DNA of 64,000 nt from Bacillota bacterium (GTDB lineage Bacteria > Bacillota > Clostridia > Lachnospirales > Lachnospiraceae), in NCBI GenBank assembly GCA_023437365.1, contig JAEZGK010000028.1, forward strand, positions 16,916 through 80,915. Reading direction: 5' to 3'. Below are positions 44,422 to 53,485 of the stretch, piece by piece (the stretch's first letter is position 1; every line of letters begins with the position of its first letter). The notes under the pieces are model-generated. The model was given only the letters and a program-made list of their open reading frames with translations, was not told where the DNA came from and did no database searches. Position numbers and translations under genes: made by a program.

Positions 44422-45819
44422 ATGATGAAGGGGATTAGATTTATAAGATTTTTTGTATTGGCTATTGTATTAATCTTGGTACTTGCAGGTTGTGAGAAAA
44501 ATATCGGGGAGGTTACAGAGACAGGAACGAATGCAGAGTCAAGTGAAAATGCCACGATAAGTTCTGGCGGGCAGATATCGGATGAGGTTACCAAGGTTCC
44601 GATAGCAACTCCGGTGCCAGCTCCAACAGCAGTGCCTACATCAATAACAGAGGGAAGGGTAAAAACGATATTTCAACCAAGCATACCGTCAGTTGCCAAC
44701 TGGTCACATCTTAAGATAACGCCTACTAAGCTTGAGGCTTCTAATATGTGGGGTGACGCATATGACTTCAGGCTTGCAGATTTGTCAAAGCTGGATTTAT
44801 CAGGAGAATCCGAGGGTATGAAGAATATCGTATTTGATTCGTTTACAAAGTGGCCTGATAAGCTTCCCGAGGGGTTTGACCCGGAGGCTGTTATGGAGAC
44901 AGGGAAAAATCCCGGGCTTGGAATTAGAAGCCTTCATGAGAAAGGCATCACCGGAAAGGGTGTCAATATTGCAATCATCGATCAAATGCTTCTGCTAGAG
45001 CATCAGGAATATGCCAGCAGGATCAAGCTCTATGAGCAAGGGAATGGGGATATGATGGCCAGTATGCATGGTCCGTTTGTGGCAAGCCTAGCAGTAGGAA
45101 AAGACATAGGTGTTGCTCCTGATGCGGGTTTGTATTTTATCGGAACCTATAATTTAAATCTGGCAGCAAGAGGAATGGATCTGGACTATACCCATTATGC
45201 GGACGCTATTGACAGGATTCTCGAAATTAATTCTGATTTGCCAAAGGAGCAGAAAATCAGAGCAATCTCCATATCAGCCTGCTGGAGCCCTGAACACAAA
45301 GGCTATGATGAACTCACTGCAGCGATAGAAAGAGCGAAAAAAGAAGGAATTTTTGTGATTTCCTGCAATATGTTTGAAAACTATGGCTTCTGGCAGTATA
45401 GTCTGGATAAAGAACCGGGTACCGATCCGGATAGCGAAGAATCCTACATGAATATCGAATGGGGACGCTGGATCGATGAGGTTGCACATATCAAGAGCTT
45501 TCCGGAATATTTTGAAGAGAAATTCTCGAAGGACTTTAAAGGCGAATTTTTGTTAGTACCGACAGGTTCCCGAACCTATGCGGAAGCTACCGGAGATAAC
45601 GTGTATTGCTTGAGCCGACTCGGAGGCTGGAGTGCCATGGAGCCTTATATGGCTGGCCTATATGCTATGGCCTGTCAGGTGAAGCCGGATGTCACGCCTG
45701 AGCTTTTCTGGAAGACAGCCTTGGAGACAGGAGCTTCAAGAGAGGTTCTAAGAGGAGACAATAAATACCCTGCCAGGATGCTCAATCCGGTCGCACTCAT
45801 AGAGAAGCTGCAGCAGTAA
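44422..45819 (+). CDS. S8-like lipoprotein, copy 2
   Basis: 465 aa; AAGGAGGGG before ATG. Lipobox LVLAGC, then a longer, proline-rich linker (VPIATPVPAPTAVPTSI) than copy 1, then the same subtilisin-like domain with Asp (NIAIIDQMLLLEHQ), His (SMHGPFVASLAVG) and Ser (LGGWSAMEPYMAGLYAMA). The central stretch is nearly identical to copy 1 at DNA level whereas the N-terminal part is clearly diverged. It is followed at 159 bp by recR. Likely a surface protease; substrate unknown. Confidence 0.7.
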   Translation: MMKGIRFIRFFVLAIVLILVLAGCEKNIGEVTETGTNAESSENATISSGGQISDEVTKVPIATPVPAPTAVPTSITEGRVKTIFQPSIPSVANWSHLKITPTKLEASNMWGDAYDFRLADLSKLDLSGESEGMKNIVFDSFTKWPDKLPEGFDPEAVMETGKNPGLGIRSLHEKGITGKGVNIAIIDQMLLLEHQEYASRIKLYEQGNGDMMASMHGPFVASLAVGKDIGVAPDAGLYFIGTYNLNLAARGMDLDYTHYADAIDRILEINSDLPKEQKIRAISISACWSPEHKGYDELTAAIERAKKEGIFVISCNMFENYGFWQYSLDKEPGTDPDSEESYMNIEWGRWIDEVAHIKSFPEYFEEKFSKDFKGEFLLVPTGSRTYAEATGDNVYCLSRLGGWSAMEPYMAGLYAMACQVKPDVTPELFWKTALETGASREVLRGDNKYPARMLNPVALIEKLQQ

Positions 45820-45977
45820 GTGCTGTCCGGATACACTGCAGGTAGAGGAAGGATTTATTAATATTATCTTGTATAGGTGTCTCCTTTCCTACAGTTAATG
45901 CCAGACCTCGATTGAAATCTGCTTGAAAATCAGTGCTCTTTACGGTATGATGAAACAAGGGTAAAGGAGCCAAAATC

Positions 45978-46574
45978 ATGGATTACTATAGCAGACAAAT
46001 CAGTAAATTAATTGAGGAATTATCCAGACTTCCGGGAATAGGGACGAAGACGGCGCAGCGACTGGCTTTTCACATCATCAATATGCCTGAGGAACAGGTA
46101 TCAGGCTTAGCGGTATCCATCGTAGAAGCAAAGAAGAACATCCGCTATTGTAAGGAATGCCTCACTTTAACGGATAAGGAGCTATGTCCCATCTGTTCCT
46201 CACCGGCGCGCAACAAAAGGCAAATCATGGTAGTAGAGAATCCCCGTGACTTAGCGGCGTATGAGAAGACGGGTAAATTCGACGGCGTGTATCATGTCCT
46301 CCATGGAGCGATCTCTCCGATGCTTGGAATTGGTCCGGCCGATATCAAGCTCAAGGAGCTGATGCTGCGCCTCCAGGGAGATGTTGATGAGGTGATTATC
46401 GCTACGAATTCCAGTCTGGAGGGTGAAGCAACGGCGATGTACTTAAGTAAGCTGATCAAGCCGGCAGGTATCAAGGTCAGCAGGATTGCCAGCGGTATTC
46501 CTGTTGGCGGAGACTTAGAATATATTGATGAAGTGACGCTGCTGAGGGCATATGAGGGTAGAATAGAGCTGTGA
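45978..46574 (+). CDS. recR: Recombination mediator RecR
   Basis: 198 aa. Helix-hairpin-helix ELSRLPGIGTKTAQRLAFHI, zinc cysteines at 58, 61, 70 and 73 (CKEC...CPIC), Toprim domain with MVVENPRDLAAYE and LEGEATAMYLSKL. Full length, so the upstream fragment has not replaced it. Loads RecA with RecO/RecF during gap repair. The ribosome site AAAGGAGCC is inside the duplicated block. Confidence 0.95.
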   Translation: MDYYSRQISKLIEELSRLPGIGTKTAQRLAFHIINMPEEQVSGLAVSIVEAKKNIRYCKECLTLTDKELCPICSSPARNKRQIMVVENPRDLAAYEKTGKFDGVYHVLHGAISPMLGIGPADIKLKELMLRLQGDVDEVIIATNSSLEGEATAMYLSKLIKPAGIKVSRIASGIPVGGDLEYIDEVTLLRAYEGRIEL

Positions 46575-46629
46575 TAGAATACCAATTTTGATGGGAATAA
46601 TTTATGACAGCTGCAAGAGGATAAAGGAC

Positions 46630-48609
46630 ATGAAGGAAGAGACAGATTTAAGATATTTAAAGCTTTTATCAAAGCAATATCCTACAATAGATGAAGCATG
46701 CACGGAAGTGATTAATTTACAAGCTATATTGAATCTACCCAAAGGTACAGAGCATTTTCTCTCTGATATACATGGGGAGGATGAAGCTTTTAGCCATGTG
46801 CTTAGAAATGCATCAGGAGTAATTAAGAGAAAGATAACCGACTTATATGGAAAGACATTGGAGCAAAAGGACATTAATGCGTTAGCAACGCTGATCTATT
46901 ATCCAAACCAGAAGCTGGAGTTAATACACAACGAGGAAAAGAACCGATATAATTGGTATCGGATTACACTATACCGATTGATCGAGATCTGCAAATACAC
47001 CTCTTCTAAATATACCAGATCTAAGGTTCGAAAAATGCTGCCAAAGGAATTTGCTTATATTATTGAAGAATTGCTTCATGAGCAGGCGGGGGCAGTAGAT
47101 AAAGAAGAGTACTATAATGAAATTATTAATACGATTATCAATATTAATAAAGCCGATGACTTTATTATTGCGATATCGAAGCTGATTCAGCAATTGGCAA
47201 TTGACCGTCTGCACATCCTTGGAGATATTTATGATAGGGGACCGGCAGCGGAAAAAGTAATGGATATCTTACTGAATTACCACTCGGTTGATATCCAATG
47301 GGGTAACCATGATATTCTTTGGATGGGAGCAGCATTAGGACATGAGGCGTGTATTGCTACGGTGATACGTATTTGTGCCTGCTATTCGAATTTATCTACA
47401 TTAGAAGATGGCTATGGTATTAATTTGATTCCCTTAGCAACGTTTGCAATGGAGTTTTATCCGGCGGATCAGTGTGATGGGTTTAAGCCTAAAACGGCAG
47501 ACAATGAGCCCTTGGCTAAGAATGAGATACGGATTATTTCTCAGATGCATAAGGCGATAGCAATGATCCAATTCAAGCTGGAGGGTCTGCTGATACAAGC
47601 TCATCCGGAATTTGACATGGATGACCGACTTTTACTCAATAGGATCGACTACCAAAATAATACGCTTATGCTGGAAGGCGTTGTCTATCCGTTACGGAAC
47701 GGTTATTTTCCAACGATCGATCCGGATCATCCGTATCAGCTTATTCCTGAAGAAATTGAGGTTTTGGAGAAGCTGAGGGATTCGTTTAGGAAAAGTGAAA
47801 AGCTCCAGGCGCATATGGACTTTCTCATAAAGAAGGGAAGTATGTATCTAACCGTCAATTCCAATTTGTTATATCATGGATGTATTCCTCTGAATAGGGA
47901 TGGAAGCTTTGCCAAGTTTCAATTTGATACCGATGGAAGAGAATACAGCGGGAAAGCGTTGTTGGATCGTTTTGATACACTGATTAGAGAAGGATATCTT
48001 AATACAAATGATATTGATCAGCAAAAATATGTTTCGGATATGATATGGTATTTATGGACGGGTCCTTTATCACCCTTGTTTGGAAAAGAGAAAATGACCA
48101 CCTTTGAAAGGTATTTTATAGAAGAGAAGTCAGTGCATACAGAAAATAAGAATTACTATTATGAGCAGATAAATGATGAGAAAGTATGTCAAATGATTTT
48201 GGAGGAATTCGGGCTAAATCCGGTAAAATCTCATATTATTAATGGTCATGTTCCGGTGATAACCAAAAAGGGTGAGAATCCAATTAAGGCAAATGGGAAA
48301 TTACTTGTCATTGACGGCGGCTTTTCAAGAGCTTATCAGGAAAAGACCGGCATAGCAGGGTATACGTTGATCAATAATTCCTATGGATTGTCATTGGTTT
48401 CCCATAGTCCTTTTGAGAATACCGAGAAAGCTATAAGCGAGGAAAAAGATATCGTATCCACTACAATGGTGGTTGAAAATGAGGTATCGCGCAAACGCGT
48501 AGGAGAAACCGACATCGGAAAAGACCTCAAAGCATCTATTCATGATTTAGAGATGCTGATTGACGCATACCGAAAGGGAAGAATTAAAGAGAATAGTAAG
48601 AGCTCTTAA
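46630..48609 (+). CDS. fbp: Fructose-1,6-bisphosphatase class III
   Basis: 659 aa from ATG 46630; the frame opens earlier (46588) but AGAGG-type binding site and family length favour 46630. Start LRYLKLLSKQYPTIDEACTE and NLPKGTEHFLSDIHGEDEAF, then the metallophosphoesterase signatures LHILGDIYDRGPAAEKVMDI, DIQWGNHDILWMGAALGHEA and IINGHVPV. This is the manganese-dependent gluconeogenic phosphatase typical of Bacillota. Core gene, followed by a hairpin. Confidence 0.95.
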   Translation: MKEETDLRYLKLLSKQYPTIDEACTEVINLQAILNLPKGTEHFLSDIHGEDEAFSHVLRNASGVIKRKITDLYGKTLEQKDINALATLIYYPNQKLELIHNEEKNRYNWYRITLYRLIEICKYTSSKYTRSKVRKMLPKEFAYIIEELLHEQAGAVDKEEYYNEIINTIININKADDFIIAISKLIQQLAIDRLHILGDIYDRGPAAEKVMDILLNYHSVDIQWGNHDILWMGAALGHEACIATVIRICACYSNLSTLEDGYGINLIPLATFAMEFYPADQCDGFKPKTADNEPLAKNEIRIISQMHKAIAMIQFKLEGLLIQAHPEFDMDDRLLLNRIDYQNNTLMLEGVVYPLRNGYFPTIDPDHPYQLIPEEIEVLEKLRDSFRKSEKLQAHMDFLIKKGSMYLTVNSNLLYHGCIPLNRDGSFAKFQFDTDGREYSGKALLDRFDTLIREGYLNTNDIDQQKYVSDMIWYLWTGPLSPLFGKEKMTTFERYFIEEKSVHTENKNYYYEQINDEKVCQMILEEFGLNPVKSHIINGHVPVITKKGENPIKANGKLLVIDGGFSRAYQEKTGIAGYTLINNSYGLSLVSHSPFENTEKAISEEKDIVSTTMVVENEVSRKRVGETDIGKDLKASIHDLEMLIDAYRKGRIKENSKSS

Positions 48610-48679
48610 TCATATGAAATTTATATGAGGATATCTAAGTTGGATGAGATGTTTTTTGTTATTGAGAGTAGGATGGAAT

Positions 48680-48714
48680 CGAAAAGACTTCGGCGTTACC
48701 GCTGAGGTCTTTCG
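48680..48714 (+). terminator. Terminator-like hairpin after fbp
   Basis: GAAAAGACTTCGGCG (48681-48695) folds against CGCTGAGGTCTTTC (48700-48713) with small mismatches and a TTAC loop. Otherwise 48610-49012 holds only AT-rich DNA before the serine hydrolase gene. Confidence 0.5.
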
Positions 48715-49012
48715 TGTGTTAGGGGAACACAATCTATATTGGGGAGAGGATGGATCTTCATACTATTAGTTTACAGCGCGAAGAACGTCAAAACGTGTAG
48801 AATATTTTACCTATTATAATACGATTTTTACTAAACTTCACTATGTTCAGATTTTTATTCTTTATTTGCCTGATCTAGAGGGCTTATGCATGTTTCATAC
48901 CGTTAATCGTTCTGCAATACAGAATCAGGTTGCCAAATTTTATGTTAATGTTAAAATGTATGATAACACTATGAATGAAGTTTCACACATGCTTGAAAGA
49001 AGGGGATAACCT

Positions 49013-49888
49013 ATGCTGAAGGATTTTATAGCAGTGATAGAGGAAGAACAGCTACCCGTATACGGAATCGTTATAATCAAGGATGGAGTAAAGTTGGCGG
49101 AGCATCATTTTTTGCCTGAGGAGAGGAGAAATCTTTATTCAGCGACAAAAAGCATCACTGCCACTGCTGTAGGACTGGCTATTGAAGAAGGTTATTTTAA
49201 GCTGGAGGATAATCTTCTGACCTTCTTTGAGCCGGATGTGCCGAAAGACTTGCCGAAGGAGCAGCTGGACAATCTGAATCAGGTAACGGTAGAGCGGTTA
49301 TTGAAAATGTCTATCCTGGATTATACCTTTGAACGACCATCTTGTGATAATTGGCTTACATATATACTTTCAATTCCTATTCCGAGGGTTGATCAAATCG
49401 CATTCTCCTATAATAATTTCAACTCCTATCTGGCTGGTGTAATCGTGGAAAGAACAACAAAAACTGGGATGATGGATTACCTTGCTCCTAGAATTTTCGA
49501 GCCACTGGGAATCAGCGGGGTGGAGTGTGCGTATAGTCCGGAGGGCAATTATTACGGCTCCACCGGCATGTATCTCTCCATCAATGAGCTTGCCCGGTTT
49601 GGGCAGCTTTATCTTCAGAAGGGTTGCTATAATGGCAGACAGCTGATCCCGAAAACCTGGGTGGAGGCAGCGACAAGGAAGCAGATCGAGACCAGAGAGG
49701 GGGGCTATGGCTACTTCTTCTGGAGATACAAGGAGAATACCTACAGAGCAAGCGGAAAGTGGGGGCAGATGAGTATTGTGATCCCTGATAAAAATGCTGT
49801 GATAGCTGTAATGTCAGACCTTCAGGATGAGTCACAGAAGGCTCTCATGAGAACGAGGATGTGGGAGACAGTTTATTCCAAGCTATAA
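49013..49888 (+). CDS. Serine hydrolase, beta-lactamase/penicillin-binding class C type
   Basis: 291 aa; AAGGGGA before ATG. SxxK at SATKSITATAVGLAIEEG (S43, K46), YxN-like at FSYNNFNSYLAGVIVERT (about 124), and a third-motif region RASGKWGQMSIVIPDKNAVI in place of H/KxG. No signal peptide, so cytoplasmic. Enzymes of this group act as esterases, peptidases or amidases more often than as beta-lactamases. First of a run of small enzyme genes at 49-52 kb. Confidence 0.85.
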   Translation: MLKDFIAVIEEEQLPVYGIVIIKDGVKLAEHHFLPEERRNLYSATKSITATAVGLAIEEGYFKLEDNLLTFFEPDVPKDLPKEQLDNLNQVTVERLLKMSILDYTFERPSCDNWLTYILSIPIPRVDQIAFSYNNFNSYLAGVIVERTTKTGMMDYLAPRIFEPLGISGVECAYSPEGNYYGSTGMYLSINELARFGQLYLQKGCYNGRQLIPKTWVEAATRKQIETREGGYGYFFWRYKENTYRASGKWGQMSIVIPDKNAVIAVMSDLQDESQKALMRTRMWETVYSKL

Positions 49889-50001
49889 ATTACTTATTAA
49901 GATGTAGTATCGGTGCTATGGAATTTATAGGTAGGGTAACTCAGATCATTATCAGATGCTGCAATTATTGAAAAGAGATTTTATCAAAGGGGAGAGATAA
50001 G

Positions 50002-50466
50002 ATGAACATTAGAAAAGCAGGAATCGAGGATATACCTCAATTAGTGGAGATGCGAATAGGTTATCTGACGGTAGATTGTGGGGACCTGACAACGGAAGAG
50101 CTTGGGGCACTGAAGCTGCAGTTACCGGATTATTTCCGGAGGCAATTGGGAAGCGGAGTCTTGGCTTATGTTGCTGAAGAAGATGAAAGACTGGTATCAA
50201 CGGTATTGATGGTTATCGCAGAAAAGCCCGCGAATCCACACTTTATTACAGGAAAGACCGGCACACTGCTGAATGTATTCACCAGACCGGAATATCGCAG
50301 ACAGGGGCTTGCCGGTAAGCTGATCGACTTAGCGATACAGGATGCAAAGCAGCTAAACCTGTCCTACATAGATCTAAGTGCCTCCAAAGAGGGCTATCCG
50401 CTTTATAAGAAAATAGGTTTCACAGAGTCACATTCTGACTTTGTGCCGATGAAGCTGGTATTGTAA
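50002..50466 (+). CDS. GNAT-family N-acetyltransferase
   Basis: 154 aa. Acetyl-CoA loop TRPEYRRQGLAGKLIDLAIQ and the closing YPLYKKIGFTESHSDFVPM are typical GNAT motifs A and B. GGGGAGAG ribosome site. Substrate unknown. Confidence 0.85.
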   Translation: MNIRKAGIEDIPQLVEMRIGYLTVDCGDLTTEELGALKLQLPDYFRRQLGSGVLAYVAEEDERLVSTVLMVIAEKPANPHFITGKTGTLLNVFTRPEYRRQGLAGKLIDLAIQDAKQLNLSYIDLSASKEGYPLYKKIGFTESHSDFVPMKLVL

Positions 50467-50522
50467 GGTTTTCTGAAAAGATGTTTTCGAATGAGATGGA
50501 ATAAGGAAGAAGGAGTATAATA

Positions 50523-50915
50523 GTGACGACTGAGAAGAAATTAACGTTAAGATTATTAGATGGAAATTATGGAGTATGTCGGTTGACGCATGGGGAAGAA
50601 TTTCCTCAGTGGGCGCTCGGCAGCAGCTTTTATTCGATTACTAAGACCTCAGAGGAACTGTCCGTTGTATGTGCACAGAAGGATATTCCAGGAGAGGTCC
50701 TCTGCGAAAGAGACTGGCGTATTCTTAAGGTGGAGGGACCGCTGGATTTTTCATTGGTGGGTATACTTTTCTCCGTAAGTATGGTTCTTGCGGAAAATGA
50801 TATCAGCATCTTTGCCATATCAACCTATGATACGGATTATATTCTGGTCAAGGATAAGGATGCAAAAGAGGCGGTCCTTGCACTGCGGGATAATCATTAT
50901 AATGTCATAGCCTAG
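50523..50915 (+). CDS. ACT-domain protein (ACT_7/CASTOR-like)
   Basis: 130 aa, start GTG 50523 with AAGGAG 7 bp upstream. WRILKVEGPLDFSLVGILFS followed by LAENDISIFAISTYDTDYIL is the ACT_7 fold; the N-terminal half (NYGVCRLTHGEEFPQWALGS) is the usual partner region. Free-standing proteins of this type bind amino acids, with role in bacteria unclear. Confidence 0.8.
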   Translation: MTTEKKLTLRLLDGNYGVCRLTHGEEFPQWALGSSFYSITKTSEELSVVCAQKDIPGEVLCERDWRILKVEGPLDFSLVGILFSVSMVLAENDISIFAISTYDTDYILVKDKDAKEAVLALRDNHYNVIA

Positions 50916-50970
50916 GCTGTAACAGATATAGTCAATTAGGCTAACGTACATATGGGAAAAAGGGGATATT

Positions 50971-51456
50971 ATGGCAATCAGAAATGCTGCAAAAGCGATC
51001 ATATACCATCAAGGTAAGATATTATTAAATAAATATCAAAATGAGGAAGGCAGAATATATTACGAATTTCCCGGTGGAGGCCAGCTTCAATATGAGACAA
51101 TGGAAGAAGCCGTGATCAGGGAGTGTCTCGAAGAGACAGGCTATCGTGTTAAACCCTTGAGACTTGCTGCGGTAGCTGAGGAAATCTATGATGATGAGGA
51201 GCTTAGAAAAGCTTATCCTGATTATACTCATAGAATTCATCATATTTTTGTGGCAGAATTGTTGGATGAAAACACATATGAACGTACCGAACCAGATAAA
51301 TATCAGGTTGATAATGTTTGGATTGATGTGAATGAGGTACCTGAGTATAATTTGATTCCGAGACGAGTGAGAAACAAGTTGTTGGATATTCTTATGTCTG
51401 GTGATCCGGTTTATCTGGGTGCGGTACACGAGTATAGGCCGGGAAGTATAGAGTAG
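50971..51456 (+). CDS. Nudix hydrolase
   Basis: 161 aa; AAGGGGA before ATG. Complete Nudix box: GGQLQYETMEEAVIRECLEE then TGY, matching Gx5Ex7REUxEExGU. Removes nucleoside diphosphate-linked moieties; exact substrate not predictable. The aadA-like gene follows directly. Confidence 0.9.
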   Translation: MAIRNAAKAIIYHQGKILLNKYQNEEGRIYYEFPGGGQLQYETMEEAVIRECLEETGYRVKPLRLAAVAEEIYDDEELRKAYPDYTHRIHHIFVAELLDENTYERTEPDKYQVDNVWIDVNEVPEYNLIPRRVRNKLLDILMSGDPVYLGAVHEYRPGSIE

Positions 51457-51468
51457 TTGGAGGTAAGG

Positions 51469-52248
51469 ATGGATAAAGAAAGGAATTATCAGGACATCTT
51501 AAATAAAATCAAGGAAGCGTATGAGGAAATTCTGAAGGATAACCTAGTAGGCATCTACGTTCATGGTTCGATCTGTCTTAATTGCTTTTACTGGGACAAG
51601 AGTGATATTGATTATCTGGTGGTGGTCAGGGACAAACCTTCGGACGAGGAGAAGCATCAACTGATGGAGGTAACCGTAAAGCTGAATGAAGCAGCACCTC
51701 CGAAGGGAATTGAGATGAGTGTGATTTTGCTTCAGGATTGCAGGAATTTTGTCTATCCGACCCCTTTTGAACTGCATTTTTCAAATATGCATACAGACTG
51801 GTTCAGACAAGATCCCCAAGGGTATATAGAGCGGATGAACGGATTGGATAAGGATCTTGCGGCACATGTTACAATCACACGAAAAGCGGGAATTGTATTA
51901 TGTGGGCAGCCGATCAAGGAGGTGTTCGGTGCAGTCCCTACAGAAGCATACATAGACAGCATAAAAGGTGATATCGAAGAAGCACGCGATACCGTGCTGG
52001 AGAATCCCCTGTATGTTATCCTTACTCTGCCAAGGGTACTTGCCTATCTGCAATCAGAACTTGTTCTCTCCAAGGAACAGGCCGGAGCTTGGGCTCTGCA
52101 GAATCTCGACGGCAGATACCATACGTTGATACAGAATGCACTACATAGCTATCGCTCGGGTGAGGAATTACAGATCGATCAGGATACAGCTATAGATTAC
52201 TGTGATACAATTCTACAGCAAGTATTCCCTGGATTCCGAAGCATGTAA
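51469..52248 (+). CDS. AadA/ANT(9)-like nucleotidyltransferase (DUF4111)
   Basis: 259 aa from ATG 51469 (GGAGG 5 bp upstream). Nucleotidyltransferase core: YVHGSICLNCFYWDKSDIDY with G33-S34 and D46/D48, then LVVVRDKP. The C-terminal helical DUF4111 region (LYVILTLPRVLAYLQSELVL, then EQAGAWALQNL) is that of streptomycin/spectinomycin adenylyltransferases. Chromosomal copies in clostridia are often of unproven activity, so a resistance role is only possible. Confidence 0.8.
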   Translation: MDKERNYQDILNKIKEAYEEILKDNLVGIYVHGSICLNCFYWDKSDIDYLVVVRDKPSDEEKHQLMEVTVKLNEAAPPKGIEMSVILLQDCRNFVYPTPFELHFSNMHTDWFRQDPQGYIERMNGLDKDLAAHVTITRKAGIVLCGQPIKEVFGAVPTEAYIDSIKGDIEEARDTVLENPLYVILTLPRVLAYLQSELVLSKEQAGAWALQNLDGRYHTLIQNALHSYRSGEELQIDQDTAIDYCDTILQQVFPGFRSM

Positions 52249-52281
52249 TCAGAGCAGTTATCTTATCAGGAGGGATCATGT

Positions 52282-52464
52282 ATGAGTCAAGCAACGAATT
52301 GTGAAAGCTGTACCCACTATGTATTTGATGAGGAGTATGATTGTTATGTGTGCCAGGTGAATTTAGATGAGGATGATATGGGTAGATTCTTAAGCAACAC
52401 AGCATTTCACTGCCCTCATTTCCAGTTCCAGGATGAGTACAAAATTGTAAGAAAGCAAAATTGA
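52282..52464 (+). CDS. DUF6472 small cysteine-rich protein
   Basis: 60 aa with AGGAGGG 7 bp before ATG. Cysteines C7-x2-C10, C21, C24 and C44 in NCESCTHYVFDEEYDCYVCQ, then FHCPHFQFQDEYKIVRKQN. This matches DUF6472, a Lachnospiraceae-type small protein, probably zinc-binding; function unknown. Confidence 0.75.
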   Translation: MSQATNCESCTHYVFDEEYDCYVCQVNLDEDDMGRFLSNTAFHCPHFQFQDEYKIVRKQN

Positions 52465-52652
52465 TTAAGTATATAGTAGCATTTACCGGAGATAATATCG
52501 TATGATATAATATAAGTATCAATAGAATCCTTTGTCATGCTGGGGCTAGTTTACGCTTGTATACTGCCAATGTATTCCGGAATGACCGGATATTATTATA
52601 CAGAAGGAAGGTACCCGTAGAAGATTATATTGTACCGGTAGGAGTGAATTGC

Positions 52653-53051
52653 ATGGAGGTTAGAGCTTGTAAGAATTGCAGAAGACTTTTCAATTATATC
52701 TACGGTCCTGAGCTATGTCCTGACTGTATCCACCTTGTGAAGGGAGATACTGCAGTGCAGCAAGGTCTGTCGAATAAGCTGAGAGTAAAGCCTATGCTTC
52801 TGGAAGAAGAGAAGAAGCTGGAGCAGGTAAAGGATTATATCCTGGCTAATCCCAAGGCAACGATAACGAAGATATCGGAAGTAAATGCTGTTTCGGCAGC
52901 CAAACTATTTGAATGGATTCGAGAAGAAAGGTTGGAATTCTCCGACGATTCAGAATATGCATGGTTTGAGTGTGCCAAGTGCGGTACGAAAATCAAAAGC
53001 GGTGTATATTGCAATCGATGCCGACCTAGAACATGGCATAGTAAGCGATAA
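52653..53051 (+). CDS. YvyF-like flagellar-operon protein
   Basis: 132 aa from ATG 52653 (AGGAG 8 bp upstream); the 32 codons before it lack a ribosome site. Zinc-ribbon ACKNCRRLFNYIYGPELCPD at the N-terminus, a helical DNA-binding-like middle (VKDYILANPKATITKISEVN, AKLFEWIREERLEFS), then a second zinc pair CAKCGTKIKSGVYCNRC. It corresponds to the TIGR03826/YvyF group, whose gene usually lies by flgM in flagellar operons. Here it is alone. A strong hairpin follows. Confidence 0.7.
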   Translation: MEVRACKNCRRLFNYIYGPELCPDCIHLVKGDTAVQQGLSNKLRVKPMLLEEEKKLEQVKDYILANPKATITKISEVNAVSAAKLFEWIREERLEFSDDSEYAWFECAKCGTKIKSGVYCNRCRPRTWHSKR

Positions 53052-53060
53052 ATAAGAGAG

Positions 53061-53116
53061 CTACGGCAGGTTTCGGTCTATACTATTGTATAGCGGTATT
53101 CCTGCCGTAGTACTTT
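53061..53116 (+). terminator. Terminator after the YvyF-like gene
   Basis: CTACGGCAGG (53061-53070) pairs with CCTGCCGTAG (53101-53110), with an inner CTATAC/GTATAG stem and a TATT loop, then TACTTTTG. Confidence 0.75.
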
Positions 53117-53287
53117 TGTGAGGGTTTTCCTGACATGGTGCAATTTTCCTCATGTAAAATTTTAATATATACAAAACCAATAATTTATGATAATTTAGTG
53201 TAGTATGATTTCATTTATTTTAGAGCGAGCGGAGTGAAATCATTCCGTATAAAACTACATAATATTCATAGTTATGATAAGAAGGGA

Positions 53288-53480
53288 AATCCCTACTGGT
53301 AAGGATATTATAGACGTAGTATATCGGGAGGAAGTGAATCCCTACTGGCAGATAGTATAAAGGTGGTATATCGGGAGGAAGCAAATCCCTTTTGATAAAG
53401 ATAGAATAAAGATGGTATATCAGGAGGAAGCAAATCCTTCCTGGTAGATAGAATAAAGGTTGTATTTCGAGAGGAGGGGT
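53288..53480 (+). repeat. Four tandem 47-49 bp direct repeats upstream of the secD-secF run
   Basis: Units begin at 53288, 53337, 53384 and 53433. Each contains AATCC(C/T), a TAGA/TATAAA-rich stretch and ATATCGGGAGGAAG (or CAGGAGGAAG, CGAGAGGAGG), so each carries a Shine-Dalgarno-like site; the last one serves the gene at 53486. Units abut without spacers. Upstream (53205-53243) ATGATTTCA/TGAAATCAT forms a further inverted repeat. The rest of 53111-53287 is AT-rich without a gene. Confidence 0.75.
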
Positions 53481-53485
53481 ATGAA

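Noticed and set aside
51469..52248. Acquired aminoglycoside resistance cassette
   Set aside because: The gene is AadA-like but has no integron, IS or repeat around it and matches its neighbours in composition; more likely a native chromosomal homologue.
53288..53480. CRISPR array
   Set aside because: Four imperfect units abut each other with no unique spacers between them, and no cas genes are near; it is a simple tandem repeat.
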